From Adiantum capillus-veneris (lineage: Eukaryota > Streptophyta > Polypodiopsida > Polypodiales > Pteridaceae): DNA of 64,000 nt. The position numbers and the translations under genes were made by a program. The notes under the pieces are model-generated. The model saw nothing but the letters and a program-made list of their open reading frames with translations. It was not told where the DNA came from and searched no databases. This document shows, in pieces, positions 35,479 through 64,000 of the stretch (position 1 is its first letter; the number at the start of each line of letters is the position of its first letter). The stretch covers positions 17,290,978 through 17,354,977 of the forward strand of contig CM043961.1 of assembly GCA_014529385.2 (NCBI GenBank). The letters are read 5' to 3'.

Positions 35479-36330
35479 ATGAGGATATCTACACTTGACT
35501 CTTGTGTCCCTGAGTGTTTTCAGCCAAGATTAAAGTATTTGCTGGCCACTGACTACGGAGAGCCTACCTGCTACCAAGAGGCTATTGAGATGGAAGATAA
35601 CATAAAGTGGGAGCAGGCAATGCAATCCGAGTATAACTCGATTATGGAAAATGAGACTTGGGAATTGACAAAATTGCCAGAGGGCTAACAAGCCTTGCAA
35701 TGAAAATGGGTGTACAAGAAGAAGTAGACGGTAAAGGATCCTGAGCCTAAGTACAAGGCTAGATTGGTTGCTAAGGGTTTCAAGCAAAAGAAAGGCGTGG
35801 ATTTTGATGAGATATTTTCTCTAATGGTCAAGATGACTACATTGTGTCTTGTGCTTGGACTAGTAGCCATTGAGGACATGAAACTTATCTAGCTGGGAAT
35901 CTTGATAACATGAAACACGAGAAGTTTACGAAGGCAAAATTGGTGTGTAGATTGCATAAGGTATTTTATGGCCTAAAGGCGCAATGCAATGGTACATGAA
36001 GTTTGACAGTATATGCAATCCCACGGGTATAAAAGGAGCCAGGAAGATGACTACTTGTATACTTGAAGTTGAATAATGGTTCACTTATCATCTTGATACT
36101 TTATGTTGGTGATATGCTCATTGCCGAGAATTCCAAAGATGAGATTTTCATCTTGAAGAAATCACTTAGCATGCAATTTTCTATGAGGGATTTGGGAGGT
36201 ACAAGTCACTTTCTTGGTATGCATATCAAGAAGGATAGAAAACATGGAATATTGGAGTTATGTCAAGAAACGTATATCCCAAGGTATTACGGCATTTTAA
36301 TATGCAAGGGGGGGGGGGGAGGCTACATTG
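35479..36330 (+). pseudogene. Copia E reverse transcriptase, active site YVGD, cut by F
   Basis: YQEAIEMEDNIKWEQAMQSE opens the domain. KARLVAKGFKQKKGVDFDE follows near 35755 in a second frame. The active site near 36102-36116 reads LYVGDMLIA, where the first Asp of YVDD is Gly. The frame reaches a (G)12 run at 36308-36319 and is interrupted at 36330 by element F. It continues after 39058 with RNase H. Confidence 0.85.
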
Positions 36331-36649
36331 TGTTAGGATTTGGATCGTGCTAGCTATGGTGGATGAAAGAGAAACATGGTGCAAGTTTGTGAGTGTGTGT
36401 AAGCAAGTTTATCACTCAAGTGAATTAGGTTCCAAGATAGGATTAGCTTGGACTCATAAACACAATCTTGAGTATTGACTTAGCTTAGCACAAGCTCACC
36501 ATAGACAAGCATGTAGTGCAAAATGAGTTGTTGTTTATTGATTCAAGAAATGAGCTTTAAGTAGATCTACAACCTTGCTCCACAGTATGTGGGATAAATC
36601 CACTCTCCTCTCCTTGACTCACACCTTAGGACAAAGCTCACACTTTACA
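36331..36649 (-). repeat. 3' LTR of element F (319 bp)
   Basis: TGTTAGGATTTGG to CACACTTTACA. The partner is 38740-39058, with about 99% identity. Confidence 0.95.
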
Positions 36650-36692
36650 ATCCTCCCCTTGAGGTTTGGACTAAGACAAGATACTGAAGATG

Positions 36693-36867
36693 CATGATCC
36701 ACACAGGCTAACAAAATCCACATAGGATGGTGATATCCACACAGGAAAATAAAGTCCACAAAGGATGGTGATATCCACACAGGATGGTAAAATCTACACA
36801 AGAAAGATCCACAAAGGATGGTGATGTCCACACAGGATGATAAGCTGGTATCCACACAGGAAAAAGT
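36693..36867 (-). repeat. Minisatellite in element F, about 19-bp unit
   Basis: Degenerate copies of TCCACACAGGATGGTGATA are repeated about nine times with spacing near 19-20 bases. They lie directly inside the 3' LTR boundary. Confidence 0.85.
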
Positions 36868-38720
36868 CCTCCCCTACAAGTAGAGAGTCTACATCTTCAA
36901 AATGGGTCTTCCCAAACGCTGCCTTCGTCTTCGTCTTCTTTGTCTTCTACTATGTGAGCTGATCCTCTGTCAGGCTCTTGCCTTCGTTGCTTCTACTGTT
37001 GCTTTCAACTGCTTCATGGTCTTTGACTTCGTATCCTCCCCTCGAACGAGTACTTCTGTCCCCTTTTTTTGTGGTACAATCAGGCTTTATTCCATGCGTC
37101 ATAATGACATGCAACAATATGCGAAAATATCCTATGAAAAGGTTTATGCAAAAATTAATGCTCTCTTCCATCTTGGTTATACTCTGAGAGCCCAAGCATG
37201 CGGTGTTTCTCATACAATTTGTCACAAATTCTTCACACATGGAAGGTTTTAGCAATTTGGAGACTCTCCAATGCAAATGTCTATCCCATCACAAAAGCAC
37301 ATAATGTCATCCATGTAGAAAAATACAATTACATACATTGCAAGAAATTTGTTGTGCTTGGCTGCAAGATTTTATTTTGTACTTTGGATTGCCCCCCCCC
37401 CCCCCCCCCTTCCCCTTCAAATGTGAAGCTCCTCTTCACAGATAGGGGAAATGATTCTTTGTTTTTGCTTTTGGTGTTCTAAAGAACTCCTTGAAGCTTG
37501 GTAATGCCGCGGTCGATGAAAACGGCCCCTTTGGCAGCCCTTGGATGCTCGATAAAATTTTGAAGTTTCGCCCTCCCTTAAATTGGTTGAAAATGCCTTT
37601 TGAAGCGCGATGAGATCCGCCTTTGAATGCCTTTTGGAAGGCCTTGAAAATTTTGGTTTATTTGCCTTGGGCAAGCTCTTGAAGCTTGGCAGGTTTTTGC
37701 TACAGCTTGGTGGGAGCAAGCCCTTAAAGGGGTCTTTGGATGTTCGAGGCAGCGGGCCACTTAGTGGGAAAAGGGGGTTTAAGAAGCTTGTGGCCTCTGA
37801 GGGCATAAGAGGCAGTCGCGGGAATGTGTTCCAAGGTTCGGGCAGGCCTCAGCGGGCGTGGGAAGGGGGGCCCAACAAGGGCGGAGGTGCGAGAAACAAT
37901 GCTGCGGGAAAGGGGGCTTGCAGTGTCCAATAGCTGGCAGCCAAAGAACCTTTGGGCAATTGGTCAATCGGGCAGGAGCGCGGGCAGCCGGACAGGGGCG
38001 CAAGGCAGCGGGCAGAACCCGATCGGACTCCGTGCAACGGGCAACGCAAAAAACACACGCGAGAATGCTCCCCAGCGGACGCGCCCAACTCAAAAACCGT
38101 TTTGGAGTGAATTTTCGGATCCGCCTAGTCTCCCCGAAATAGCCAATGGGTTTTGACCCCGAAACTACTCAAGCCAAGAGTAGCCTTCCTAATTTGAGCT
38201 AGCCAACAAGCCCAAAGGCTTGGTTGTGAAGAATCCTCCGAAAATCAAGATATTAAGCTGAAATCGGCAGGCACTTTCCCACACAAACCCACACACACAC
38301 ACCTATTTTTAGGCAAGATTGGGGAAGAGTTTTAGGGGGTCCTTGAGCTCAGATTTGAGTGCTTGCAGGCTCTATGGAAAGCTTGCAAGGAGAACTTCGA
38401 GATGAGGTGAACAATGCAAAAAGAAAACAAGTTTAATTGAAAGGTCAAATGATGCAAAAATTGATGCAAAAAAGGGCAAGCTAAAATGCAATTCAAATGA
38501 TGCTAATCCTCTCCCTAATTAAGTCTACCTAGCCATGGAGGGTAGTGGCCTCTTGGGTGTGCTAAGGACATGCCCACACATAGCTAGATTAAGGCCTAAT
38601 TAGTGAGATGCAACTAATCATGAAGAATGTTAATGGGCCATGATAATGAAATGCTAATCTGTCTAATGGAGATGATAATGATTAACACACTAATGCATAA
38701 TGAAAATCCTAGCTAGCACA
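36868..38720. other. Interior of element F, no recognised gene
   Basis: It contains (C)18 at 37392-37409 and a GC-rich block at 37800-38100 unlike its surroundings. Open frames on both strands (for example 37417-37806 minus) are rich in Lys, Ser and Pro and match no family I know. A captured host fragment is possible, but nothing here proves it. Confidence 0.5.
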
Positions 38721-38738
38721 CCATGGCTCTGATACCAA
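38721..38738 (-). other. tRNA-iMet primer binding site of element F
   Basis: On the minus strand this reads TTGGTATCAGAGCCATGG, with 17 consecutive bases matching the plant initiator-Met primer consensus, next to the 5' LTR. Confidence 0.93.
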
Positions 38739-38739
38739 A

Positions 38740-39058
38740 TGTTAGGATTTGGATCGTGCTAGCTATGGTGGATGAAAGAGAAACATGGTGCAAGTGTGTG
38801 AGTGTGTGTAAGCAAGCTTATCACTCAAGTGAATTAGGTTCCAAGATAGGATTAGCTTGGACTCATAAACACAATCTTGAGTATTGACTTAGCTTAGCAC
38901 AAGCTCACCATAGACAAGCATGTAGTGCAAAATGAGTTGTTGTTTATTGATTCAAGAAATGAGCTTTAAGTAGCTCTACAACCTTGCTCCACAGTATGTG
39001 GGATAAATCCACTCTCCTCTCCTTGACTCACACCTTAGGACAAAGCTCACACTTTACA
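38740..39058 (-). repeat. 5' LTR of element F (319 bp)
   Basis: TGTTAGGATTTGG to CACACTTTACA, followed by the CATTG target duplication. Confidence 0.95.
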
Positions 39059-39800
39059 CATTGAGTACCCCAATGTAGGCATATGCATAACCTGGCAAGA
39101 ATGGTGCTCCCAAGTCTAATGCTGAGAAAGATAAAATGGACAAGGTTCCATATTTTTCAATAGTCAACAACCTTATGCACGCCATGGTAGCCACGCTGGA
39201 CATTGCTTTTGCAGTGGGAGTGGTTAGAGGATTTATGGAAAATCCTTGCAGAAAGCATTAGGAAGTAGTGAATCACATCTTGAGATATCTCAAAGGTATG
39301 TCAGACAACTGCTTCCATTTTGGGAATAATGATGTATTCCATTGTCGGTTACACGGATGCGGATTATGCGAGTTGTGTGGATAGTCAAAGATCCATGTCT
39401 AGCTATGTTTTCCTATTTGTTGGAGCAACCGTGTCATGGAGATTATGTCTCCAAAATTGTACGTCATCTTCCACCACAAAGGGAGAGTATGTGGGAGACT
39501 TTTATGCTAGCAAGGAAGTTCTATGGGTAGCTCGCCTAGTGGGAGATCTGGCATTAAGTCCAATGTTGCATGTGATAGTTAGAGTGCAATTGAATTAGCA
39601 AAGAACCCCAGGTTTCACTCCAAGTCAAAACACATAGAAGTCCGTTATCATGTGATACCATACATATTGGCTAGCAGGCACATTGAGCTAGCTAAGGTTC
39701 ATAAGGATGACAAGCCTATAGATAGTCTCACATAGAGCCTACCCTTAGAGCGGTTTGCACATTGTATAGAGATGATGGGTGTAGGGTGAAGCCACTTGAG
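39059..39800 (+). pseudogene. Copia E RNase H and RT end
   Basis: After element F the reading resumes with FSIVNNLMHAMVATLDIAFAV, the block that normally reads GSLMYAM..TRPDIA. YTDADYASCVDSQRSMSSYVF follows near 39345, then STTKGEYVG (normally STTEAEYVA) near 39475. KHIEVRYHVI and KVHKDDKP close the domain before the purine tract and 3' LTR. Several frame changes and stops occur. Confidence 0.85.
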
Positions 39801-39874
39801 TGCTTCATGATTGTACGGATGTACATACTTACACATATAACCACTTGGGCCACGTTGGCCTTCGAGTGGAAAAT

Positions 39875-40071
39875 TGTTAGAGTTCAAGTCAACATGCCAA
39901 ACACCCGCCTTATTGATTGTACTAACCTTATCCCTATTCATTTCTAATATAGATCAATAAGGAGTAATAAGAAATTACAATCCTCACTGAGAGCTTTACC
40001 CAAAACTCTCTGCGTTCTCCTTCCTTGCATAGCACACGAGCACGCATGCATCCCTGCATACACTCTTCACA
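39875..40071 (+). repeat. 3' LTR of Copia E (197 bp)
   Basis: TGTTAGAGTTCAAG to CACTCTTCACA, preceded by the purine tract GAGTGGAAAAT. It is about three quarters identical to 4536-4730. Confidence 0.85.
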
Positions 40072-40103
40072 GTTGAGATGGGACCATCAGTCAAAGATGG
40101 ATG
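40072..40103 (+). pseudogene. Unidentified exon-like fragment, right part
   Basis: GATGGGACC... reads MGPSVKDG in frame with the left part at 4492-4535 if five bases are a target duplication. A GTAAGT splice-donor-like sequence starts at 40104 and is followed by T-rich sequence. Confidence 0.3.
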
Positions 40104-42480
40104 GTAAGTCCTTCTTAAATTTCCTTTGACTATCTTTTCCTTCACTATAATCTCAGTGTTCTTTATGGTAACGTATGTTTAGAATGTCAGCGTCGGCCAC
40201 TCACACCAAAAGCTCTACATATACATATGGAATGGATGCATTATTAAGGCTTAAAAAACAATATGCACTTATGAAAATTTTTCACGGGTGTCATTTTCCT
40301 GGGCAAGGCAAAGAGAGTGATCGATGCTTTCAAAATGTCAACGGTTGGTGCAACATCTAGCATAGACCTTGTCAATAGAATGAGACAAATAAGAACCAAT
40401 GATCTTTAACACTAGGTTGGTAATGGGACACTTTTATGTCCTATTAAGTGACCATTTTCCTTGAATTATGTCAAGAGTTTCAAAATGGATTTTGGGGTGC
40501 TATTTATCTAGAAAGTTGTCTCATGAGCTGAAAAAAACTCGACATTTTTTTGGAATATCAATTCCATCTTTAACCTTGTCCTTGCACAACATTTCACAAA
40601 CTAAACTGTGTGAAAAAACGGGTCCTGTTTTTGGCTTTTTTCAACTTTTTGCAACTATACCACTCTAGAATTCATGTTTGTGAGGTCTAATGCTAGAGAA
40701 CTATCTTTAGTAGTCCTCAACATGTCTTGATGCTTCTAGGGAGAAATAAATGTTAAAGTTGTAAGTTATGACCAAATTACAAAAATTGTCAAATCCTGTT
40801 TTTTAGCCAATTTTAGCTCTTCTATGATTTTTTTGGTGGCTTTCATGATATCCAAATGCAGTTTTGATTTTCTATGTCGCATATTGTAACATAAAGCTAA
40901 TATTCCTTGAGTTTTGGGGCACCTAATACCCTATTTTGCATAGTAGACAACGATGATTGATTTTTTCAATTATAGAAGAAAACAAAACATTCTAGTATAT
41001 CAAGTATAGCTTTTTCAATATTGTTAGTTTCTTGTGACAACTACATGCATTTTGTAGGTAGTAACCATATCTAGTCATAAGGATCAAATTTGGCTAGATA
41101 TTGAATAGTTTCTATGGGATTCTACAACTCATAATGTTGAACCCAGATTTTTCATGTTTGTTGTATTTAGCACTTCATCTTTGTCCCCAAGATTCCCCTT
41201 GGTAAGAGATGTAATATTCTTTTCACATGCTCCATGGCTCCTTATGAACCTAAATAACAATAGGGAACTAAGAAAACATGCATATATTATTTGTATTGAG
41301 CGTGGCTATAGAAACTTTGATGATAGGTTTGCAGAATGGTAAAAATTCAACTTTTTTGTACCTATTTCTTTTGGCAAAACAAAAAATAGTGAGTGAGAAG
41401 CAATCATATGTTCTGGTCACCAACCCATTGAAGTTAACTAGGGAATTTATCTCAAGTCCTACAAAAATCCCTAATATTATTTTTATGCAACAAAACGTAA
41501 GAAATTACTGTTTTGATGAAAATGTACTGGTCCATCAACTTTGGAGGCTTGGTGTGACCAAAAGATGAGAAATTTTACAAGTTTCTTATTTTTTACATGT
41601 GTAGTAGGCCTTGAACTATAACCTCATGAAAGGATTTTACAAAATGAGTTAGTTAGCAAGTGAAGGGTTTCCAAGGAATATTTGACACATGCACAATGGA
41701 CATGGAAAATGCCATTCTACAAAGCACAAAGTCCATTTCTTACTCATCAGGAAAACACATTGAGTTCAGACCTAGTTTAGAGACTCTCAAGGCTTGCACA
41801 AACAACAGTCCAGCAAAGGTCATTAGGACGATGAACACATCCACCGTAGGCTCTCCCATGTATTGAACACAAGTTCCTTTGACAAGGGACCGTGAGTCAT
41901 CACGTCACGAAAGGAAGCAAAGCACAATAATCAATGTCGAGGACAACTCTAGCCATCACCCATAATACAATGTGCACATAGACAAAGCCGAAAATCTGCA
42001 GGACAACCTATAAAAATTCAACTTTTAGAATCCACTCCGAAATTGGACGACAGAGGATAAGGGGGAGTATGCGGTGGATAAAAGAGTGAATGAAGCACTC
42101 ATGGGCCATACAACACACACCAATTGGTAGCAAGGTATCATGTGGCGACACGAAAAATGGAAAAAGAAGGTGTGACAAAATCATAGTAGGATGTTCACGA
42201 GGCATGCCACACCAAGCTTTGAGGGCCACTAGAAGCATTCTAATGGTGTCCAAACGACAAATGATAGGTGTTGTCCAAATCATGTTATTCATTGCTATAT
42301 TGTGGAACACAACATTGATCCACGTCCATATCCTCCACGAAGCACATGGCCAGTAGCTATTGGGACAAACTTGACAAAGAAAGAAGTGAAGTCCTTAGAT
42401 GATGGTAGAAGTTAAAAAGGTTGTTAGAGGATCAATAAATGCACCCACAACACTGAAGTCCAATGCAATCCTTCTAAAAA
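40104..42480. other. No recognisable gene
   Basis: AT-rich single-copy-looking sequence with short scattered open frames (longest about 100 codons) and no conserved motif. The first part could be intron of the disrupted exon. I see no repeat boundaries. Confidence 0.5.
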
Positions 42481-42516
42481 GGACTTGAAAAGAACACAAG
42501 TACATAGGTAAAAAAT

Positions 42517-42890
42517 GGCATTCCAGTGAGATACATGTCTTCCATATTGGATGAAGCATCGAAGAGGATTAATAAAGCACTAGAGATGAAATCAAGGGTG
42601 AGTGAAGAGGTTGTTTGACTGGAGAAAGTCCACAAAACTTTCAAGTTGTTTTTACCACGAAGGGTCATATGTACAGTGTGGAGATCCAAAGAGAACTCTC
42701 TTGTAGTTGCCCTAACTTTGTAGAGCAGGAAGATCAAGCCATATCTTGTTTGCAATCACTTGTACTTTGTGTTTCTCCTCATTTTGGGTTTGGGCCAGAT
42801 GAGCACATGTTCATTCACCAACTACTTTTTCGTGTTGAGGAGGTTCACAATGCTCTAAGCCGCATTCAAACCTACCCTTGCTTGGAATAG
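42517..42890 (+). pseudogene. SWIM zinc-finger-like protein fragment
   Basis: One frame (from 42517) reads GIPVRYMSSILDEASKRINK and stops near 42615. The next frame continues NFQVVFTTKGHMYSVEIQRE and LSCSCPNFVEQEDQ, then FGFGPDEHMFIHQLLF to 42887. The C-x-C-P-x-F core after an aromatic-containing strand is what SWIM domains look like in MULE/FAR1-type transposases and related plant proteins. The distal C-x-H pair is degraded to C-x-Q. The frame break and missing ligand make it a relic. The family call is tentative. Confidence 0.35.
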
Positions 42891-45366
42891 TGCGCAACAT
42901 GCTATTCATGCTTTGATTAAGCACTTTTTTGAGCTAGTTTAGAGAGACTTCACAAATTAGCATCTATCTATCTTGCCCCCTCCAATGGATTGCCCTAAAC
43001 CTTCTGATAATCGCTTTGCGTGCGCTTTATTTTGTGTAAGCTTTCGTCATTTTGTATCAATTGGCATTTGCTCTTTACCAATAAAGGATTTGATATTGTA
43101 CCAACAAATGTTCCTTTTATTCGTCTTGCAAGTGACCTTTTTGTGAAAGGTAGGAATATCTCTAAGAAATAAGTTGTGTTGAATATATCAAATTTGGACA
43201 CCTTACTCTTTATCTTTCTTTATGGTCACCTTGAACTACAGTGACAAACAACTTAAATGATATTAAACTAACCATTCTTAATTGCTGATGGATAAATCAA
43301 TAAATATTTATTTGGTCTCAAATAAATTATCCCGAAAAAAGCTCGGTTAGGAAAAAAAGCGCTCACAAAAAATTGCTTGCCTAAAAATAAGCTCCAAATG
43401 TATGTAATGATACAATAGTGATACACAATAATGATCCAAGACTTGGATCGATCATGATGCAAAATATTGTACAATGAAATTTTATAGATGGAAACATAGG
43501 CTATAATTCGATGACAAGTTCAACACAAAATAGTTGTTCTTCTTTTTTATAATAAGCAAAGCCATTGTTGTAACTAATGAAAAAGAGCATTAACCTACCT
43601 AACCATTGAAAAATGTCCTCAAGCATAGATCGTGTTGCTTTGATGGCTAGTAATATGTAGCAAGGGACCAACATTGATGCATGTTTAAGCATTTGTGATT
43701 GATAAACTTGATAGGGTTGTGGTCTTTGGAGAAAAGTAACGCTATCGGGAGGACGATTTTGATAAGTAGTTACATTAGTAGTCAAAGATTTGCACAAAGA
43801 TATTGTTCACGCCACATGTTGATCTAAGCTTTGGTTGTAGGTAACAATGCTCTCCTTGACTCAAAATATATGGGCGCTTCAATATCAAGGTTAGATACAT
43901 GTGAGCAACAATTCTAGCATGGATTTTGAGCATGCAAAAGGTTTTGTTAGGAGAAGTGCCATGGAAGGGTACACATTTTGTTTCTCACTATGTCTTGGTC
44001 AACATACCACACTTGCTATTCACCTCTACGTGTTGGTAAGCTGAAGCCAATCTACTCAGGTACTTACTTGTCTTCGATATAAATTTTATTAAAAAAATTG
44101 AAATTATATTTCATGAACAATCAAACTTCACATCAGAATCATTTGCCATGGAGATTTGGAGGATAGAGTGGAACACTTTGATGTTTATCCACCACTAGGC
44201 ATAAATCTTATAGAGCACCACAAATAGCAAAACTTAATGGTAGATAATCTAGGTGGGATGTAAAGCGCTTGACAATTGGACACAATATGGTGGTTATAAG
44301 TGATCGACTTAACATTAGAGTTTCCTTGTGCCCTCGAGTGCGACACAAGCAAGACACCTAATTATTGTGGTGGTAGTATACAATCTTCTTTCCCATCGAC
44401 TTTTAGTTTAGTCTATTTTAACTATGGACCTTTGGCTTTTTGACAATATATAAACCACTAACAAAGTTTCCACATGTTAAGTTCATAAATCGTTTGTCTT
44501 TGGATGACCATTTGCACAAAGTATTGTGGATGTTTTTGTTTTAGTAAAATGATCCTCCCTTTATCGAAATTAGAAGGACAATTGAGAGAGAGCTAGATAG
44601 TCTATAGGAGTTTGGCATTGAAATGAAATCTTCTACAATGACTTGAAAAGGTCTATAAAACAAAAAATGATTGGTGCACTAGTTTATTATAATTAGAGAA
44701 AATGTCTATGATTAGTATTGTGCTTGAAAGCATTCTCATGAAATTTTGTTTCTATGAATACTCTTTTACAAATAGATGAACGAAGCTTATAATGTATGAT
44801 CTATCTCTTTCTTGTCCTCTATGTGTATGATGCCTTTTTAATTATACATGATGAAATGTTGATGGCTACGCTATGTTTTCACCAGGTAAGTGTGAACTTG
44901 AAATCCTATGGAGAGGCATGTATAAGTGAAATGAGAAGGAGAACATGATGATAACACCCTTGCTTAATGACGAGTCAAGAAATCATTTCCAAATGTGTAC
45001 GAACTGCCATGTGTAGACATTGATTAACATACTAGGGATACTACCCTTTAGGGTAACGCCTCTTTTCGTGATACACTGATATAATGCATTAGATCATATA
45101 AAACAATACAAGCAAATCGGTATCTCGAACATTTCAAGCTATATTCCTTACATATGTACATATGTACCATAATGTCATAGTCATGCCACAAAAAACCTAC
45201 GAGGAAAAAATTACCTTAATCGTCAATGATGCCAATTTTGCCAAACACAATGTTGGAGTTAGGGCGTCAACAACAAAAATGCCATCACCTACGATGCCTT
45301 ATAGGGAAAACAGGAGAGGGAACTCCATTTCTCGTGTAATAAAATGACGCACCAATTTCAGGTATA
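42891..45366. other. No recognisable gene; upstream region of NAA15
   Basis: AT-rich sequence. The only sizeable frame (43501-43797, minus strand, 98 codons) has no domain I know. The last part should include the promoter of the downstream NAA15 gene, but I cannot point to a convincing TATA box. Confidence 0.5.
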
Positions 45367-45605
45367 TTGTGGGGGAACCTAGAGCCCAAACGGCTAGAAG
45401 GGCTCGATCCCAATCCAAGGCAAACTGTGAGTCAACATATCAGACTTGCACTCACACCGTCTTGCAATCAGTGGCATTGCCTTACATGTAATATTGGGGG
45501 TTTGACAGGCACAAAACCCGTCTTTTTCTTGGCACACTTACCTTTTATACTTTGCAAGCGTTTTTACCCTCTCCCTCTAAAGGTAGAAGAAATTTTGCCC
45601 CCACT

Positions 45606-45607
<2 letters not shown>

Positions 45608-45641
<34 letters not shown>
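45608..45641. repeat. (CT)n microsatellite in the presumed NAA15 5' leader
   Basis: About 16 CT units end 235 bases before the start codon. CT runs are common in plant 5' leaders. Confidence 0.9.
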
Positions 45642-45647
<6 letters not shown>

Positions 45648-45664
45648 CCACTCCCAAGGACCAA

Positions 45665-45697
45665 ATGGACCTAGTTTACTCGGGATTTTGCGTGTAA
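45665..45697 (+). other. Upstream ORF 1 in the presumed NAA15 leader
   Basis: ATG at 45665, ten codons, TAA at 45695. It counts only if transcription starts upstream of it. Confidence 0.45.
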
Positions 45698-45775
45698 GGA
45701 AAGCGGACGGGGGAGCTCGCAAAGCCCTATCTCTCAGCCAACAGCAGCAGCAGGAACAGAATTGCAGTTTTTCCC

Positions 45776-45799
45776 ATGGCTGCGCTCCCCCCTTGTTGA
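45776..45799 (+). other. Upstream ORF 2 in the presumed NAA15 leader
   Basis: ATG at 45776 in good context (CCCATGGC), seven codons, TGA at 45797. It ends 77 bases before the NAA15 start. Confidence 0.45.
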
Positions 45800-45876
45800 A
45801 CTTTTCGACCACTCTCCCAGCTGTAGCTCGCGCCCCTGCACCGCACACAGACAAGTCCTGCAACAGAGGTGTCATC

Positions 45877-63371
<17,495 letters not shown>

Positions 63372-63429
63372 GTATTCTCACTTGAAACACACGTTTTACT
63401 GGTTTTTTTAAACCTTGCCTTATATCATC

Positions 63430-63640
63430 TTATTGTTGGTCTGAAGTTTGTGTGTGGACACATACACTCACAGTCACACAGATTTGTGCACACACGGACA
63501 CATAGATGTGTATATAAGCGTGCGAATATGAACATAGTGCACATATATACATGCGTGCATATATGTATGCATGTCTATATGTATATTTGTGTGGGCATGT
63601 GCATGCATATATGTTCACACACTCACAAGGTCAAAGACCC
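63430..63640. repeat. Cryptically simple CA/TA-rich region in NAA15 intron 9
   Basis: Alternating purine-pyrimidine sequence of CACA, TATA and CATG words without a fixed unit. Confidence 0.7.
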
Positions 63641-63690
63641 AAGGTAATAGTACCAAAAAAGAGCCGATTACAATAGAGGTGTAAACTTTG

Positions 63691-63897
63691 GATCTTCTTG
63701 CTAGACAAGTTTACCGGGGAAGAATCCTCCTCATACTTTGTCATTCACACAATTAGAGGAGCCTCCTCTCTTAGTTCTCGGATTTAGCCCTTTAGGTCTT
63801 CTTGCTAGACAAGTTTACAGGCTTCAGATATGTAAGAGGGGAAAAATCCTCCTCATACTTTGTCATTCACACAGCTAGAGGAGCCTCATTTCTTATC
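63691..63897 (+). repeat. About 100-bp tandem duplication in NAA15 intron 9
   Basis: TCTTCTTGCTAGACAAGTTTAC with downstream ATCCTCCTCATACTTTGTCA occurs twice, starting near 63693 and 63797. Confidence 0.88.
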
Positions 63898-64000
63898 ACT
63901 ACGAGTTGGGATATAATTGGTTAGAGGCTCTAGAGAAGTAAGTTGTATGTCTTTTATAGTCGGTTGGTTCGTTTCTTTAGTCCTCATGCGACGCACTGTC

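Larger units (their letters stand above)
36331..39058 (-). mobile_element. Non-autonomous LTR element F (LARD/TRIM-like)
   Basis: Two 319-bp LTRs (36331-36649 and 38740-39058) differ at three sites and are flanked by identical CATTG pentamers (36326-36330 and 39059-39063). The minus-strand primer site is TTGGTATCAGAGCCATGG (38721-38738), an unusually long perfect match to initiator Met tRNA. The minus-strand purine tract CAAGGGGAGGAT lies beside the left LTR. The 2.1-kb interior has no gag, protease, integrase or RT that I can find. It holds a minisatellite and a (C)18 run. It must have been moved by enzymes of another element. It sits in the RT of Copia E. Confidence 0.92.

Noticed and set aside
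37610-38156. Host gene inside element F
   Set aside because: Overlapping frames on both strands in GC-rich sequence, without recognised motifs or splice structure.
43501-43797. 98-codon minus-strand frame as a gene
   Set aside because: No conserved motif, no supporting context, and a length expected by chance.

Overview
The window is nuclear DNA from a land plant with a large, repeat-loaded genome. The evidence is one spliced housekeeping gene with GT-AG introns, plant-type Copia and Gypsy LTR retrotransposons, LINE relics, and very abundant GA/CT, GT and TA microsatellites. The dinucleotide arrays and a 15-kb transposon-filled intron in a conserved gene suggest a seed-free plant, perhaps a fern. 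That assignment is inference only.

Positions 1-4535 hold two decayed copies of one LINE family (endonuclease and reverse transcriptase, + strand), embedded in CT/GA/GT arrays, one of which forms a long hairpin. Positions 4536-40071 are a single nest of LTR retrotransposons. The outermost is an old Copia element E (+ strand, LTRs 4536-4730 and 39875-40071). E is split by Copia A (- strand, 5138-31562, 5-bp target duplication ATTTT on both sides). A is split in its integrase by Gypsy B (- strand, 7742-29151, with three LTRs). B is split in its reverse transcriptase by Copia C (- strand, 12141-22456). C is split between protease and integrase by Copia D (+ strand, 15046-20583), which is young and nearly intact. 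E carries a second, independent insertion: F (- strand, 36331-39058), a pol-less LTR element with perfect CATTG target duplications. LTR divergence is roughly 25% (E), 13% (A), 2% (B), 8% (C), 1.6% (D) and 1% (F) by my alignment by eye. B is the exception to the expected order.

Positions 40072-45366 are mostly unrecognised sequence, with a probable exon relic at the left edge and a degraded SWIM-zinc-finger-like fragment near 42.5-42.9 kb.

Positions 45367-64000 hold the 5' third of the gene for NAA15, the TPR-containing auxiliary subunit of N-terminal acetyltransferase NatA, on the + strand. Nine exons give 303 codons and the gene runs off the right end. Its seventh intron (47535-62508, about 15 kb) contains tRNA-derived SINE-like repeats with GA/CT tails, a Gypsy-like gag with an Arg/Glu coiled-coil repeat, several copies in both orientations of one LTR family with iterated TGACGTGGCA motifs, a decayed minus-strand Gypsy polyprotein, and long TA, GA and CT arrays.

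The only host gene that looks functional is NAA15. Everything else that codes is transposon-derived and mostly broken.
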